64,000 nucleotides of DNA from contig NZ_JAJLRA010000006.1 of assembly GCF_020991365.1 (NCBI RefSeq), positions 1-64,000 of the forward strand, written 5' to 3'. The first letter of the stretch is position 1. Each line of letters opens with the position of its first letter. Below the pieces are notes generated by a model. That model was not told the origin of the DNA. It saw only the letters and a list, made by a program, of their open reading frames with translations, and did not search any database. This DNA comes from Streptacidiphilus sp. ASG 303. Its GTDB lineage: Bacteria; Actinomycetota; Actinomycetes; Streptomycetales; Streptomycetaceae. The position numbers and the translations under genes were made by a program. Positions 41,031 through 50,710 of this stretch are shown in pieces.

Positions 41031-42637
41031 GCGGTGGGGTCGTCCTTCCCGTCGCCGGTCCCGCCGTCCGGGTCCTCCCCCGGGGGGGTCGGGCCGGTGC
41101 CCTTCTCCGGGCCGGGGCCATTCTCCCGCCCGGAGCCGCCCTCCTGCGCCTGCCCCGCGGTGCCGGGCTTCTCCAGGTCGGAGAAGTCGAAGCCGCTCAG
41201 GTCCAGCTCCTCACGGTGGACGAAGCCGTCCGGGTCGTCCAGGTCGTCCGCCGTGGGCAGCATGTCGGGGTGCCCCCAGAGGGCGTCGCGGCCCTCCAGG
41301 CCCCGCGCGTCGGCCAGCGACGCCCACAGCCGGGAGGCGTCCCGCAGCCGCCGCGGCCGCAGCTCCAGGCCGACCAGGGTGGCGAAGGTCTGCTCGGCGG
41401 GGCCGCCCGTCGCCCGGCGCCGCCGCAGCGTCTCGCGCAGTCCGGCGGCGTGCGGCAGGTGCGGGGACGCCGCGGCGTGGACCACCGCGTCGACCCAGCC
41501 CTCGACGAGCGCCAGCGCGGTCTCCAGCCGGGCCAGCGCCGCCTTCTGCTCCGGGGTGTCCTCCGGCTGGAAGACGCCGCCCTGCAGCGCCTCCTGCAGC
41601 GCCTCGGGGTTGGACGGGTCCAGCTCCCCGACCATGTCCTCCAGTCGCGCGGTGTCGACCCTGATGCCGCGGGCGTAGGCCTCCACGGCGCCGAACAGGT
41701 GCTGCCGCAGCCACGGCACGTGGGCGAAGAGCCGCTGGTGGGCGGCCTCGCGCAGGGCGAGGTACAGCCGGACCTCCTCGGCGGGGATGTCCAGCCCCTC
41801 CCCGAGCTTCTCGATGTTCTGCGGCAGCAGCGCCGCCTGGCGGGGCGGGCCCAGCGGCAGGCCGACGTCGGCCGAGCCGACCACCTCGCCCGCCAGGGCG
41901 CCCAGCGCCTGTCCGATCTGGGTGCCGAACATGGCGCCGCCCATGCTGCGCATCACGCCCAGCAGCGGGCCGGCCATGGCCTGCATCTCCTCGGGGACCA
42001 CGCCGCCCATGGCGCCGGCCACCTGCTCGGCGACCGGGTCGACGAGGTCCTTCCACACCGGGATGGTGGCCTCGATCCACTCCGCCCGGCTCCAGGCGAC
42101 GGCGGTGCCGGCGCCGGAGGGGAAGTCGGTCACCGAGTCCAGCCACAGGTCGGCGAGGCGCACGGCCTCGGCGACCGCGGCCCGCTCCGCGTCGCGCACC
42201 GAGCGGTCCTTGCCGCCGCCCTCGGCGTCGCCGGCGACCACGGTCTGCCGGGCGATGCCGGTGGCCAGGTCCCAGTTGACCGGGCCGCCCTCGAAGGAGA
42301 GCATCTGGCCGAGCTGCTGGAAGGCCGCCCCCAGGTCCGCCGGGTTGAAGGCGCCGCCCATCATGGCCGCGAACGGGTTGTCCGCCGGGCCGCCGGAGCC
42401 CGGGGCGCCGCCCATGCCGAACATCCCGGCGAGCGGGTTGCCGCCGAAGCCGAAGGGGTTCGGCGTGCCGCCGGGGCCCTGCCCCGGTCCGCCCTTCCCG
42501 CCGCCGGGACCCTCGCCGCCCGCGTTCTGGCCGCCGCCGGAGTTCTGGCCGGAGCCGGACCCCTCACCGCCCCTGCCGGGCTTTCCGTCCTCGGGCTCCT
42601 CAGGGGGGACACCGAATCCGAAGGGGATGTCGCTCAC
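41027..42637 (-). CDS. zinc-dependent metalloprotease family (DUF2342)
   Basis: 536 residues. The first 90 are Gly/Pro/Asn-rich (GSGSGQNSGGGQNAGGEG). The conserved core includes PVNWDLATGIARQTVVAGD, MFGTQIGQALGALAGEVVGS, the segment YLALREAAHQRLFAHVPWL and a Glu-rich C-terminal part. This is the actinobacterial DUF2342 family labelled zinc-dependent metalloprotease; its motif REAAHQRLF keeps E and H but is not a strict HExxH, so activity is uncertain. A GTG nine codons upstream (42664) is an alternative start. Divergent from the SDR gene. Confidence 0.82.
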   Translation of the reverse strand: MSDIPFGFGVPPEEPEDGKPGRGGEGSGSGQNSGGGQNAGGEGPGGGKGGPGQGPGGTPNPFGFGGNPLAGMFGMGGAPGSGGPADNPFAAMMGGAFNPADLGAAFQQLGQMLSFEGGPVNWDLATGIARQTVVAGDAEGGGKDRSVRDAERAAVAEAVRLADLWLDSVTDFPSGAGTAVAWSRAEWIEATIPVWKDLVDPVAEQVAGAMGGVVPEEMQAMAGPLLGVMRSMGGAMFGTQIGQALGALAGEVVGSADVGLPLGPPRQAALLPQNIEKLGEGLDIPAEEVRLYLALREAAHQRLFAHVPWLRQHLFGAVEAYARGIRVDTARLEDMVGELDPSNPEALQEALQGGVFQPEDTPEQKAALARLETALALVEGWVDAVVHAAASPHLPHAAGLRETLRRRRATGGPAEQTFATLVGLELRPRRLRDASRLWASLADARGLEGRDALWGHPDMLPTADDLDDPDGFVHREELDLSGFDFSDLEKPGTAGQAQEGGSGRENGPGPEKGTGPTPPGEDPDGGTGDGKDDPTA

Positions 42638-42790
42638 GAGTTCCTCGATCTCGTCGGCCGTCACTGCATGCTGTGGCGGGTATGGCCCGTCCGAGGTTCC
42701 GTGCGGCTCCGCCGCGGCGCGGGCGGCCTTGTCGGCGGCCTGCCCGTGCCGGGTGCACCGCCATGCCCTCGCCTCGGGCAGGATGGTCGG

Positions 42791-42805
42791 TACGTGACAC
42801 ACGTA
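42791..42805. promoter_or_regulatory. inverted repeat in a divergent promoter region
   Basis: TACGTG-ACA-CACGTA is a perfect 6-3-6 inverted repeat 35 bases before the SDR start and about 150 bases before the divergent metalloprotease start. A further GTACGTAC overlaps its right end. It may be an operator; no regulator is adjacent. Confidence 0.45.
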
Positions 42806-42839
42806 CGTACGCAACAAAACTAACCGTGGAGGATGGCCG

Positions 42840-44102
42840 GTGAGTTCCCCGCCTTCGGACGTTCGCTCTGGGCTGACCGGGGATGCCGGGCCGACCGGGG
42901 ACGGCGGCCCGGCGGAGGGCGCGGGCCCGGCCGGCGACGGCGGTCCGGTCGGCGACGGTCCCGCAGGCCGCGGGGCCGGGGAGCACGCGGACGCCTCGCC
43001 CGGCGCCGCCGCCCGCCCGGCCGCCGCCCCCGTGCCGTACGACGGCAGGCCCCTGGTGGTCGCCGTCACCGGCGCGGCCTCCGGCCTCGGCCGGCTGCTG
43101 GCCGCCCGCCTGGTCGAGTCGCCCGGCGTGCGCCGGGTCCTCGGCGTCGACGAGCGCCGCGGCGACGTCCCCGGCGTGCACTGGCGCGTGCTGGACGTCC
43201 GGGACCCCGCCGTCGCCGAGCGGCTGCGGGGCGCCGACGTCGTGGTCCACCTCGCCCTGGACCTCGGCATGGAGTCCGACCCCAAGGTCCGCTCCGCCTA
43301 CAACGTGCGCGGCACCCAGACCGTGCTCACCGCCGCCGCGGCCGCCGGGGTGCACCGGGTGGTCCTCTGCACCTCCGCCATGGTCTACGGCGCGCTGCCC
43401 GACAACGAGGTGCCGCTCGCGGAGGACGCCGAACTGCGCGCCACGGAGGAGGCATCCCTCGTCGGCGACCTGCTGGAGGTCGAGCGGCTCGGCCGGCGCG
43501 CCCCCCGCGCCCACCCCGGGCTCAACGTCACCGTGCTGCGCCCGGCCGTGGTGGTCGGGCCCGGCGTCGACACCGTCCTCACCCGGCACTTCGAGGCGCC
43601 CCGGCTGCTGGTGGTTGCCGGCTCCCGGCCGTGCTGGCAGTTCTGCCACGTCGACGACCTGGCCTCCGCCCTGGAGTACGCCGTGCTCGGCCGCGTCGAG
43701 GGCGAGGTCACGGTGGGCTGCGACGGCTGGCTGGAGCAGGAGGAGGTGGAGCAGCTCTCCGGCATCCGGCGGATGGAGCTGCCCGCCTCGCTGGCGCTCG
43801 GCACCGCGGCCCGGCTCCACCGGCTGGGCCTCACCCCGGCCCCCGCCGGGGACCTGGCGTACACCATGTACCCGTGGGTGGTCTCCGGCAGCCGGCTCCA
43901 CGAGGCCGGCTGGCGCCCGGTCCACACCAACGAGGAGGTGCTGGCCGAGCTGCTCGCCCAGGTGGAGGGCAACCACGCGGTGGCCGGGCGCCGCCTCGGC
44001 GGCAAGGACGCCGCCACCACGCTGGGCGCGGCGGGCGCCACGGTGGCGCTGGTGGGCACGGCCGCGCTGGTCCGCCGGGCGCGCCGCCGCCGCCGCGCCT
44101 GA
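42840..44102 (+). CDS. NAD-dependent epimerase/SDR-type oxidoreductase
   Basis: 420 residues. A disordered Gly/Pro/Asp tail (about 1-70, repeats of GDGGP) precedes an extended-SDR Rossmann domain with VTGAASGLGRLLAARLV, VLDVRDPAV, VVVHLALDLG, LCTSAMVYGALPDNE and LRPAVVVGPG. The catalytic pair appears as Tyr in VYGA and a following basic region rather than a strict YxxxK, so dehydrogenase activity is uncertain. A C-terminal hydrophobic segment GAAGATVALVGTAALV with Arg stop-transfer residues suggests a membrane anchor. GGAGG precedes the GTG. Confidence 0.82.
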   Translation: MSSPPSDVRSGLTGDAGPTGDGGPAEGAGPAGDGGPVGDGPAGRGAGEHADASPGAAARPAAAPVPYDGRPLVVAVTGAASGLGRLLAARLVESPGVRRVLGVDERRGDVPGVHWRVLDVRDPAVAERLRGADVVVHLALDLGMESDPKVRSAYNVRGTQTVLTAAAAAGVHRVVLCTSAMVYGALPDNEVPLAEDAELRATEEASLVGDLLEVERLGRRAPRAHPGLNVTVLRPAVVVGPGVDTVLTRHFEAPRLLVVAGSRPCWQFCHVDDLASALEYAVLGRVEGEVTVGCDGWLEQEEVEQLSGIRRMELPASLALGTAARLHRLGLTPAPAGDLAYTMYPWVVSGSRLHEAGWRPVHTNEEVLAELLAQVEGNHAVAGRRLGGKDAATTLGAAGATVALVGTAALVRRARRRRRA

Positions 44103-44361
44103 CCGGCGCCCGCAGCGCCGGGCCCGCCCGTGCGCGGCCGCGCTCCGGCCCCGCCCCCGGTCCCGCCCGGTACCGGCCCCGCCCCCACGCCCCGCGCCCT
44201 GTCCGGCGCCGCTCCCGCGCCCTCTCCGGCCCCGGCCCCGCGCCCTGTCCGGCCCCCGTCCGGCCGTGCGCATGGCCCGACCCGGTGACATCCCTGGCCC
44301 GACCCGGTGACGCGCCGGACCCGACGGGGTTGATCTTGCGGGGGCTGTCGGGGGGAGGCCG
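44103..44361. other. intergenic region without a gene
   Basis: GC-rich sequence with repeated CCGGCCCCGCCCC-like units (44140-44270) and two copies of TGGCCCGACCCGGTGAC near 44274-44311. I see no coding region or RNA gene. Confidence 0.5.
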
Positions 44362-44374
44362 TATCGTAGGGGCC
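44362..44374 (+). promoter_or_regulatory. -10 element, leaderless moaE transcript
   Basis: TATCGT (44362-44367) lies seven bases before the moaE ATG. There is no ribosome site. Confidence 0.5.
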
Positions 44375-44809
44375 ATGCCGGAGATCCCCGACCCCGTCCG
44401 CCTGCTCGCGCTGCGCGACACGCCGCTCTCCCTCGACGAGGTGTACGCGGCCGTCGGCGACACCGCGGCCGGCGGCACCGCCGTCTTCGTGGGCACCGTC
44501 CGCGACCACGACGGCGGCCGGCCGGTGACCTCCCTGGCGTACAGCGCCCACCCCACCGCCGAGCGCGAGCTGCGCCGGGTCGCGGAGAAGGTCGCGGCGG
44601 ACTTCCCGGTCCGCGCGCTCGCCGCCGTGCACCGGGTGGGCGACCTGGAGGTGACGGACACCGCGGTGATCGTCGCCGTCTCCTGCCCGCACCGGGCGGA
44701 GGCGTTCGAGGCGTGCCGCCGCCTGATCGACGACCTCAAGCACGAGGTCCCGATCTGGAAGCACCAGGTGTTCGCGGACGGCGGGGAGGAGTGGGTCGGC
44801 GCCTGCTGA
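44375..44809 (+). CDS. moaE: molybdopterin synthase catalytic subunit MoaE
   Basis: 144 residues, full length for MoaE. Conserved segments: GGTAVFVGTVRDHDGGR, LAAVHRVGDLEVTDTAVIVA, CPHRAEAFEACRRLIDDLKH with the active-site Lys region, and VPIWKHQVFADGGEEW. With MoaD it converts cPMP to molybdopterin in molybdenum cofactor synthesis. No moaD or other moa gene is adjacent, so it is an isolated unit, as is common in Streptomyces. Confidence 0.93.
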   Translation: MPEIPDPVRLLALRDTPLSLDEVYAAVGDTAAGGTAVFVGTVRDHDGGRPVTSLAYSAHPTAERELRRVAEKVAADFPVRALAAVHRVGDLEVTDTAVIVAVSCPHRAEAFEACRRLIDDLKHEVPIWKHQVFADGGEEWVGAC

Positions 44810-44942
44810 CCCCGGCCCGCCGCCGTCTCCGGCCCCGCCCGGGGCCGTCACCCGTCCGGGCGAATACGGGGCCGGGGCGCCGTCTGCGTCCCCCGGTCCG
44901 GTGGATAATCTGCTCATAGGCATCTGAGCTGGGAGTACGGGT

Positions 44943-45125
44943 ATGGGCGCGCTCGCCTGGTTGGTCATTCCGGTCGTCGCGGTGGTCGCCGCCGCGCTGT
45001 GGGCCGCCTGGGCCGCCAGGCCGCCGAAGGCGACCGGCGACGGCGCCTCGCTGGCCGACTACGAGCGCTTCCGGGCCGCCATGGAGCGCAGCACCGCCGC
45101 GCCAGTACCCGCCGAGCGGGGCTGA
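44943..45125 (+). CDS. small single-pass membrane protein
   Basis: 60 residues: one N-terminal hydrophobic helix (WLVIPVVAVVAAALWAAWAA) then a charged tail with ADYERFRAAMER. GGGAG lies before the ATG and a GATAAT -10-like element (44904-44909) upstream. Small proteins of this type precede PDZ-domain Lon-like proteases in Streptomyces; its gene is 60 bases from one here. A role with that protease is inference. Confidence 0.7.
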   Translation: MGALAWLVIPVVAVVAAALWAAWAARPPKATGDGASLADYERFRAAMERSTAAPVPAERG

Positions 45126-45173
45126 TCCCTGCCGGGTGCGAGGGCCGGGACGCGCAGGCCCGTTCCCGTCCCG

Positions 45174-45185
45174 TACTGTCGTGGC
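45174..45185 (+). promoter_or_regulatory. -10 element, leaderless protease transcript
   Basis: TACTGT (45174-45179) lies six bases before the ATG at 45186. No ribosome site is present. Confidence 0.5.
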
Positions 45186-46250
45186 ATGCCACGCCGCTCT
45201 GCGACGATGCTCGCCGCGACCCTGCTGCTCATAGCGATGCTGTGCGCCTCCGTGCTGCCGGCCATGAAGGTCCCGTACTCGGAGATGAGCCCGGGCCCCA
45301 CCTACAACACGCTGGGGCAGCAGAACGGCAAGCCGGTGATCAGCATCACCGGGCAGCGGACCTACCCGACCAGCGGGCACCTCAACATGACCACGGTCCA
45401 GGTCACCAGCGCCGACTACCAGCCGAGCCTGGTCTCCGCCGTCATCGGCTGGCTGCGCAACGACGTCGCCGTCGTCCCGCACGACAACCTCTACCCGGAC
45501 CACCAGACCGAGCAGGAGGCCGAGCAGCAGAACGCGGAGGAGTTCGCCTCCTCGCAGGACAGTGCCAAGGCCGCCGCCCTCCGCGAGCTCGGCTACAAGG
45601 TGGGGACCGACGTGATCGTCGGCTCGGTCGTCGCCGGCTCGCCCTCCCAGGGCCGGCTGCACGCGGGCGACACCGTCAAGGCCGTGGACGGCACCGCCGT
45701 CACCGCGCCGGAGCAGGTCGCCAAGCTCGTCACCCGCCACCGCCCCGGCCAGCCGGTCGTCTTCACCGTGGTCCCGAACGGGAAGGCCGCCTCCGCGGCC
45801 CGCAAGGTGACCGTCACCACCGTCAAGGCCCCCGACGGCGACCGCGCCATGGTGGGCATCCAGCCCGGCACCAAGCACACCTTCCCGTTCAGCATCGACA
45901 TCGGCCTGCAGGACGTCGGGGGGCCGAGCGCGGGGCTGATGTTCTCCCTCGGCATCGTCGACAAGCTGAAGCCGTCCGACATCACCGGCGGGAAGTTCGT
46001 CGCCGGCACGGGCACCATCACCGACGCGGGCAGGGTCGGCCCGATCGGCGGCATCTCCATGAAGACCATCGCCGCCCGCAACGCGGGGGCGCAGTACTTC
46101 CTCACCCCGGCCGAGAACTGCGCCGAGGCCGCCAGGGACACCCCGGCGGGACTCACCCTGGTGAAGGTGGAGACCCTGCACGGCGCGCTCGAGGCGCTGG
46201 ACGCCATCCGCACCGGCGACACCGCCGCGCTGCCGTCCTGCTCCCGCTGA
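45186..46250 (+). CDS. PDZ-domain Lon-like (S16) membrane-anchored serine protease
   Basis: 354 residues. An N-terminal membrane anchor (about 8-27) is followed by the family segment VPYSEMSPGPTYNTLG, a PDZ domain (about 140-215) and a Lon-type proteolytic domain. The Ser-Lys dyad is visible as DVGGPSAGLMFSL (Ser) and GGISMKTIAARNAGA (Lys). It probably acts on the outer face of the membrane in envelope quality control. The substrate is unknown. Terminator and convergent PPA1309 gene follow. Confidence 0.9.
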   Translation: MPRRSATMLAATLLLIAMLCASVLPAMKVPYSEMSPGPTYNTLGQQNGKPVISITGQRTYPTSGHLNMTTVQVTSADYQPSLVSAVIGWLRNDVAVVPHDNLYPDHQTEQEAEQQNAEEFASSQDSAKAAALRELGYKVGTDVIVGSVVAGSPSQGRLHAGDTVKAVDGTAVTAPEQVAKLVTRHRPGQPVVFTVVPNGKAASAARKVTVTTVKAPDGDRAMVGIQPGTKHTFPFSIDIGLQDVGGPSAGLMFSLGIVDKLKPSDITGGKFVAGTGTITDAGRVGPIGGISMKTIAARNAGAQYFLTPAENCAEAARDTPAGLTLVKVETLHGALEALDAIRTGDTAALPSCSR

Positions 46251-46287
46251 CGGCGGCCCGCTCCCGCCGGTGCCCGGAGGCCCGCTG

Positions 46288-46311
46288 ACGGCCCGGCGCC
46301 CGCCGGGCCGT
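46288..46311. terminator. terminator between convergent genes
   Basis: ACGGCCCGGCG pairs perfectly with CGCCGGGCCGT with almost no loop. It lies between the Lon-like protease and PPA1309 genes. Confidence 0.6.
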
Positions 46312-46337
46312 CCGGAGGGTGCGCCGGCCGCGCAGGA

Positions 46338-46898
46338 TCAGGCGAAGGTCGCCAGCAGCGCCTCGGAGAGGCCCGGGACCAGGCTCTCGCCGGTCAGCAC
46401 CTCGCGGGCCGAGTCCTTCGACCGCAGCCGCAGCGCCGTCTCCCGGGAGCCGTCGCGCAGCACCGCCGCCGTGATCCGCACCTCCTGGCGCTCGGGGTGC
46501 TCGGCCACCCACGCGGCGAGCTGCTGCTCGTCCGCCCCCTCGGGCAGCTTCGCCTCGGCGTCCGGCGGCAGCATCAGCCGCTCCACCACCAGCGCGCAGC
46601 CGGACACCACGTCCGGCCAGGCGATGGTGCCGAGGAAGTCGTCGAGCGCCGCGCCCTCGGGCAGCTCGTCCTGTTCCACGGGCGTCAGGCCGCCGGGCTC
46701 GGCGCCCTCCAGCCCCAGCTGCTCGGCCAGGGCGGGCTCGCTGCTCAGCAGGCGGCCGGTGTCCACCAGGGCGAAGAGCCGCGCGGGCAGGTCCCAGCCC
46801 AGGGTGGCCGCGTAGCCGTCGATCTCCAGCACGGCGCGGGTCAGCGGGGTCGCGGCGGGGGGCAGGGCCGCGTCGGGGGTCTCGGGGTGCTCGGACAT
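46338..46898 (-). CDS. PPA1309-family protein
   Basis: 186 residues matching the actinobacterial PPA1309 family: LTRAVLEIDGYAATLGWDLP, ARLFALVDTGRLL, EFLGTIAWPD-like DDFLGTIAWPDVVSGCALVV, and DGSRETALRLRSKD. The family is conserved near the UPF0182 gene and has no known function. I chose the ATG at 46898 because it begins SEHPETPDAALPPAA, directly before the conserved region. Divergent from UPF0182 across a repeat-rich gap. Confidence 0.85.
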   Translation of the reverse strand: MSEHPETPDAALPPAATPLTRAVLEIDGYAATLGWDLPARLFALVDTGRLLSSEPALAEQLGLEGAEPGGLTPVEQDELPEGAALDDFLGTIAWPDVVSGCALVVERLMLPPDAEAKLPEGADEQQLAAWVAEHPERQEVRITAAVLRDGSRETALRLRSKDSAREVLTGESLVPGLSEALLATFA

Positions 46899-46953
46899 GG
46901 CCCTATCCTCACACGCCCGGCGGCCCCCGCCCCCCTCCAGGAGGCCCCCGGTC

Positions 46954-47019
46954 CGCGCCCCGCCCGGCCCGCCCCCGCGCCCCGCCCGGCCCGCCCCCGC
47001 GCCCCGCCCGCCCCGTCCC
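46954..47019. repeat. 22-bp GC-rich tandem repeats
   Basis: Two full copies of a 22-base unit beginning CGCGCCCCGCCCGGCC (46954-46975, 46976-46997) and a decayed third. They lie upstream of PPA1309 and of the UPF0182 promoter region. Confidence 0.7.
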
Positions 47020-47120
47020 CGCGCCCCGCTCCCGCCGGGCGCCGCGGAGTCCGGGGGCCGGTAATCCGGGAGCCCCGGGAACTCGGCCGAATGCCGGGTA
47101 AGTTGCCTATCTGACGCTGA

Positions 47121-47160
47121 CCGACCCACCGACCCACCGACCCACCGACCCACCGACCCA
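47121..47160. repeat. 8-bp microsatellite before the UPF0182 gene
   Basis: Five perfect tandem copies of CCGACCCA end 21 bases before the chosen TTG start. They fall between a possible -10 (TAAGTT, 47099-47104) and the gene, so likely in its 5' leader. Confidence 0.9.
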
Positions 47161-47181
47161 CTGACGACAGAGGTGTGCACC

Positions 47182-50178
47182 TTGGTATTCCAGATGCCGG
47201 ACCGCGGAGGGGCGGGGCCCTCCGGACCCCGGTTCAGAGTCGGCGCGTCCTCCCGGCGCTCCCGCGCCCTGCTGCTGACCGCCGGCGTGCTCGCGGTGCT
47301 GGCACTCCTCTTCGCCGTCTTCGCCGGGTTCTGGACCGACTGGCTCTGGTACCGCTCGCTGCACTACTCCTCGGTGTTCACCACCCGGCTGTGGACCAAG
47401 ACCGGGCTCTTCGCGGTTTTCGGCCTGCTGATGGCCCTGACCGTCGGGCTGAACATCTGGCTCGCCCACCGCCTGCGCCCGCCGCTGAGCGCGATGTCCC
47501 CGGAGCAGCAGGGCCTCGACCGCTACCGCATGGGCGTCGCCCCCTACCGCCGCTGGGTGCTGCTGGGCGCCTCCGTGGTCACCGGCCTCATCGCCGGCGC
47601 CGCGGCGACCGGCCGCTGGCGTACCTGGCTCCAGTGGGTCAACGGCACCTCCTTCGGCACCCGGGACCCCCAGTTCCACAAGGACGTCTCCTTCTACGCC
47701 TTCGACCTGCCCTGGTACCGCTTCCTGCTCGACTTCGGCTTCAGCGCCGTGGTCGTCGCGCTGCTCGCCGCCGTGCTGGTGCACTACCTGTACGGGGGGC
47801 TGCGGCTGCAGGGCCCGGGGCGGCGGGTCTCCACCGCCGCGCAGGGCCACCTCGCGGTGCTGCTGGGCGTCTTCGTGGCGCTCAAGGCGGTCGCGTACTG
47901 GCTGGACCGGTACGGGCTGGCGCTCAAGTCCGGCGCCATCCGCGGCACCGACAGCTGGACCGGCCTGCGCTACGTCGACGCCAACGCCTACCTGCCGGCC
48001 AAGACCATCCTCTGCTGCGTCGCCGTCATCTGCGCGCTGCTCTTCCTCGTCACGCCGCTGCGCCGCACCTGGACGCTCCCGCTGGTCGGCTTCGGCCTGA
48101 TGGTGCTCTCCGCGCTGCTGATCGGCGGGCTGTACCCGGCGATCGTGCAGCAGTTCCAGGTCAAGCCCAACGAGGCGAGCAAGGAGGCGCCGTACATCCG
48201 GAAGAACATCGACGCCACCAGGGCCGCCTACGGCATCGACGGGACGAGGGTCCAGCAGTACAGGGCCGCCGTCGACCCGGACCGCGCGGCGCTCGACAAG
48301 GACACCGCCACGCTCGGGAACATCCGCGTGCTGGACCCCAACATCGTGTCGCCCACCTTCACCCAGCGCGAGCAGCAGCGGTCCTACTACTCCTTCGCCT
48401 CGCCGCTGGACATCGACCGCTACGGCTCCGGCGCCGGCGTCCAGGACACCGTGATCGGCCTGCGCGAGCTCAACCTCGCTGGCGTCCCCAGCCGCAACTG
48501 GGTCAACGACCACTTCAAGTACACCCACGGCTACGCGGCCGTGACCGCCAAGGGCAACACCGTCGGCCCGGACGGCGACCCGGTCTTCACCGAGTCCGGC
48601 CTGCCGCCCCGGGGGCAGTTCCCCGCGGACACCAGGTGGCGCGTCTACTTCGGCGAGCGGACCACCGCGTACTCCGTCGTCGGCGGCTCCAACAAGGAGC
48701 TCGACTACTACGACCGTGACGCGGGCAAGGAGGTCACCTACACCTACGACGGCGGCGGCGGCGTCTCCCTGGACAACCCGCTCACCCGGGCCGCCTACGC
48801 GGTGAAGTTCTCCGAGCCGCAGCTGCTGTACTCCGGGGCGATCACCCCCGGCGCCAGGATCCTGTACGACCGCACCCCCAAGGAGCGCGTCGAGGCCGTG
48901 GCCCCCTGGCTGTCCATCGACGGCGACCCGTACCCCGTCGTGGTCGGCGGCAAGGTGAAGTGGGTGGTGGACGGCTACACCACCAGCAACGGCTACCCCT
49001 ACGCCTCCCGCACCACCCTGGGCGACGTCACCGCCGACTCCCTCACCGCCGACGGGCGGCAGGTCCTGGCCCAGGCCGACCGGGTCAACTACATCCGCAA
49101 CTCGGTCAAGGCCACCGTCGACGCCTTCACCGGCGAGGTCACCCTCTACCAGTGGGACGAGCGCGACCCGGTGCTGAGGACCTGGATGAAGTCCTTCCCC
49201 GGCACGGTGAAGCCCCGGTCCGCCATCGACCCGGCCCTGATGCAGCACCTGCGCTACCCGCAGGACCTCTTCAAGGTGCAGCGCGACCTGCTGACCCGCT
49301 ACCACGTCACCGACCCGGCCGCGTTCTACGCCGGCAGCGACGTGTGGAAGGTGCCGACCGACCCGACCCGCGAGAACCGCGCCGACCAGCCCCCGTACTA
49401 CCTGACGGTGCGGATGCCGGGCGAGCAGGCGGCGTTCTCGCTCACCACCAGCTTCGTGCCGTCCAGCAGGCAGAACCTGGCGGCCTTCATGGCGGTGAAC
49501 GCCAACCCCGGGCCGGACTACGGCAGGATGCACATCCTGACCATGCCGGAGCGCAGCGGGGACCAGGCGGTCCGCGGTCCGCAGCAGGTGCAGGCGAAGT
49601 TCAACTCCGACCCGCGCATCGCCTACGACATCAACCTGCTCAAGCAGGGCGACTCCTCGCTGGAGTACGGCAACCTGCTGACCCTCCCGGTCGGCGACGG
49701 CCTGCTCTACGTGGAGCCGGTCTACGTGCGCGGCAAGAACATCAACTACCCGCAGCTGAAGAAGGTGCTCGCCGTCTACGGCGGCAGCGACAACGTCGCC
49801 TACGCGGACACCCTCAAGGAGGCGCTGCAGCAGGTGCTCAAGGTGGACGCCGGCACCGTGCCGGAGCCCGGCGGCACCGCGCCGCCGTCCGGCGGGACGC
49901 CGACCGCGCCGGGTTCGCCCACCGGCCCGGCGGGCCCCGCGAACCCCGCGGTGCAGAAGGCGCTGGACGACGCGCAGGCGGCCTTCCAGGCCGGCCAGGA
50001 GGCGCTCCGGAAGGGCGACTGGGCCGCGTACGGCGAGCAGCAGAAGAAGCTCCGGGACGCGCTCGACGCGGCGGTGAAGGCCCAGCGGCCGTCCGGTTCG
50101 CCGTCCCCCGCGCCGTCCGGTTCGCCGTCCCCCGCGCCCTCGGGGGCGCCCTCGCCCGCACCGAGCCCCACGCCGTGA
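47182..50178 (+). CDS. UPF0182-family large membrane protein
   Basis: About 998 residues. Seven hydrophobic segments in the first 330 residues (first near 30-55, with [15 protein letters not shown] after it) precede a long extracytoplasmic region with [36 protein letters not shown] and [19 protein letters not shown]. These are signatures of UPF0182, a conserved actinobacterial family with no known function. The tail is Pro/Ser/Gly-rich. Start is uncertain: TTG at 47182 has AGAGG eight bases upstream; GTG 47173 and ATG 47194 are alternatives. An 8-base microsatellite lies just upstream. Confidence 0.88.
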   Translation: MVFQMPDRGGAGPSGPRFRVGASSRRSRALLLTAGVLAVLALLFAVFAGFWTDWLWYRSLHYSSVFTTRLWTKTGLFAVFGLLMALTVGLNIWLAHRLRPPLSAMSPEQQGLDRYRMGVAPYRRWVLLGASVVTGLIAGAAATGRWRTWLQWVNGTSFGTRDPQFHKDVSFYAFDLPWYRFLLDFGFSAVVVALLAAVLVHYLYGGLRLQGPGRRVSTAAQGHLAVLLGVFVALKAVAYWLDRYGLALKSGAIRGTDSWTGLRYVDANAYLPAKTILCCVAVICALLFLVTPLRRTWTLPLVGFGLMVLSALLIGGLYPAIVQQFQVKPNEASKEAPYIRKNIDATRAAYGIDGTRVQQYRAAVDPDRAALDKDTATLGNIRVLDPNIVSPTFTQREQQRSYYSFASPLDIDRYGSGAGVQDTVIGLRELNLAGVPSRNWVNDHFKYTHGYAAVTAKGNTVGPDGDPVFTESGLPPRGQFPADTRWRVYFGERTTAYSVVGGSNKELDYYDRDAGKEVTYTYDGGGGVSLDNPLTRAAYAVKFSEPQLLYSGAITPGARILYDRTPKERVEAVAPWLSIDGDPYPVVVGGKVKWVVDGYTTSNGYPYASRTTLGDVTADSLTADGRQVLAQADRVNYIRNSVKATVDAFTGEVTLYQWDERDPVLRTWMKSFPGTVKPRSAIDPALMQHLRYPQDLFKVQRDLLTRYHVTDPAAFYAGSDVWKVPTDPTRENRADQPPYYLTVRMPGEQAAFSLTTSFVPSSRQNLAAFMAVNANPGPDYGRMHILTMPERSGDQAVRGPQQVQAKFNSDPRIAYDINLLKQGDSSLEYGNLLTLPVGDGLLYVEPVYVRGKNINYPQLKKVLAVYGGSDNVAYADTLKEALQQVLKVDAGTVPEPGGTAPPSGGTPTAPGSPTGPAGPANPAVQKALDDAQAAFQAGQEALRKGDWAAYGEQQKKLRDALDAAVKAQRPSGSPSPAPSGSPSPAPSGAPSPAPSPTP

Positions 50179-50226
50179 CGGCGGGGCGGGGGGCGTCCGG
50201 CGTGACGCCCCCCGCCCGGGACGTGC

Positions 50227-50232
50227 TACGGT
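50227..50232 (+). promoter_or_regulatory. promoter -10 of the first initiator tRNA gene
   Basis: TACGGT lies 13 bases before the tRNA, in GTGCTACGGTTGAGACACAA. The same block, GTGCTACGGTTGGGACACAA, precedes copies two and three. Confidence 0.6.
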
Positions 50233-50245
50233 TGAGACACAACGA

Positions 50246-50319
50246 CGCGGGGTGGAGCAGCTCGGTAGCTCGCTGGGCTCATAACCCAGAGGTCGCAGGT
50301 TCAAATCCTGTCCCCGCTA
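50246..50319 (+). tRNA. initiator tRNA-fMet (CAT), copy 1
   Basis: 74 bases without encoded CCA. The CAT anticodon sits in CTGGG-CTCATAA-CCCAG, whose three G-C pairs are an initiator hallmark. The acceptor begins C1 and ends with T at position 72, so the first pair is mismatched, the second hallmark. D-arm GAGCAGCTCGGTAGCTC and T-arm CAGGTTCAAATCCTG are complete. This tRNA carries formyl-Met to start translation. Confidence 0.97.
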
Positions 50320-50325
50320 CTCCGT

Positions 50326-50364
50326 CGGAAGGCCCGGTGCGCCAGCACCGGGCCTTCCGCTTTT
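50326..50364 (+). terminator. terminator of initiator tRNA copy 1
   Basis: CGGAAGGCCCGGTGC and its perfect complement form a 15-bp stem around GCCA, followed by CTTTT. It begins seven bases after the tRNA. Confidence 0.9.
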
Positions 50365-50592
50365 CCCGGTTGCGGTTGCGGTCCGGGCTGCGGTTCCGGC
50401 TCCTGCCTCCTTTCCCGGCGGCCCGGGCCTTCCCCTCCCCGGATCCCCGGCCGCCGCCGCGGCGGCTTTCCGCGGCCCCTTCCCGCCGGTTCCCCGGAAC
50501 TCCGGCAGTCCGCGCGAAGGGGGTGCGGAGCGGTGCGGCGGAAAGCGATTCGTGATCACGGCGGAACGCGTGCTACGGTTGGGACACAACGA

Positions 50593-50666
50593 CGCGGGGT
50601 GGAGCAGCTCGGTAGCTCGCTGGGCTCATAACCCAGAGGTCGCAGGTTCAAATCCTGTCCCCGCTA
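50593..50666 (+). tRNA. initiator tRNA-fMet (CAT), copy 2
   Basis: Identical in all 74 bases to copy 1, 347 bases downstream. It has the same CTACGGTTGGGACACAAC promoter block and the same type of terminator, so it is an independent transcription unit made by tandem duplication. Confidence 0.97.
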
Positions 50667-50672
50667 CTCCGT

Positions 50673-50710
50673 CGGAAGGCCCGGTGCGCCAGCACCGGGC
50701 CTTCCGCTTT
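50673..50710 (+). terminator. terminator of initiator tRNA copy 2
   Basis: Same 15-bp stem and GCCA loop as the first terminator, followed by CTTTG. Confidence 0.85.
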
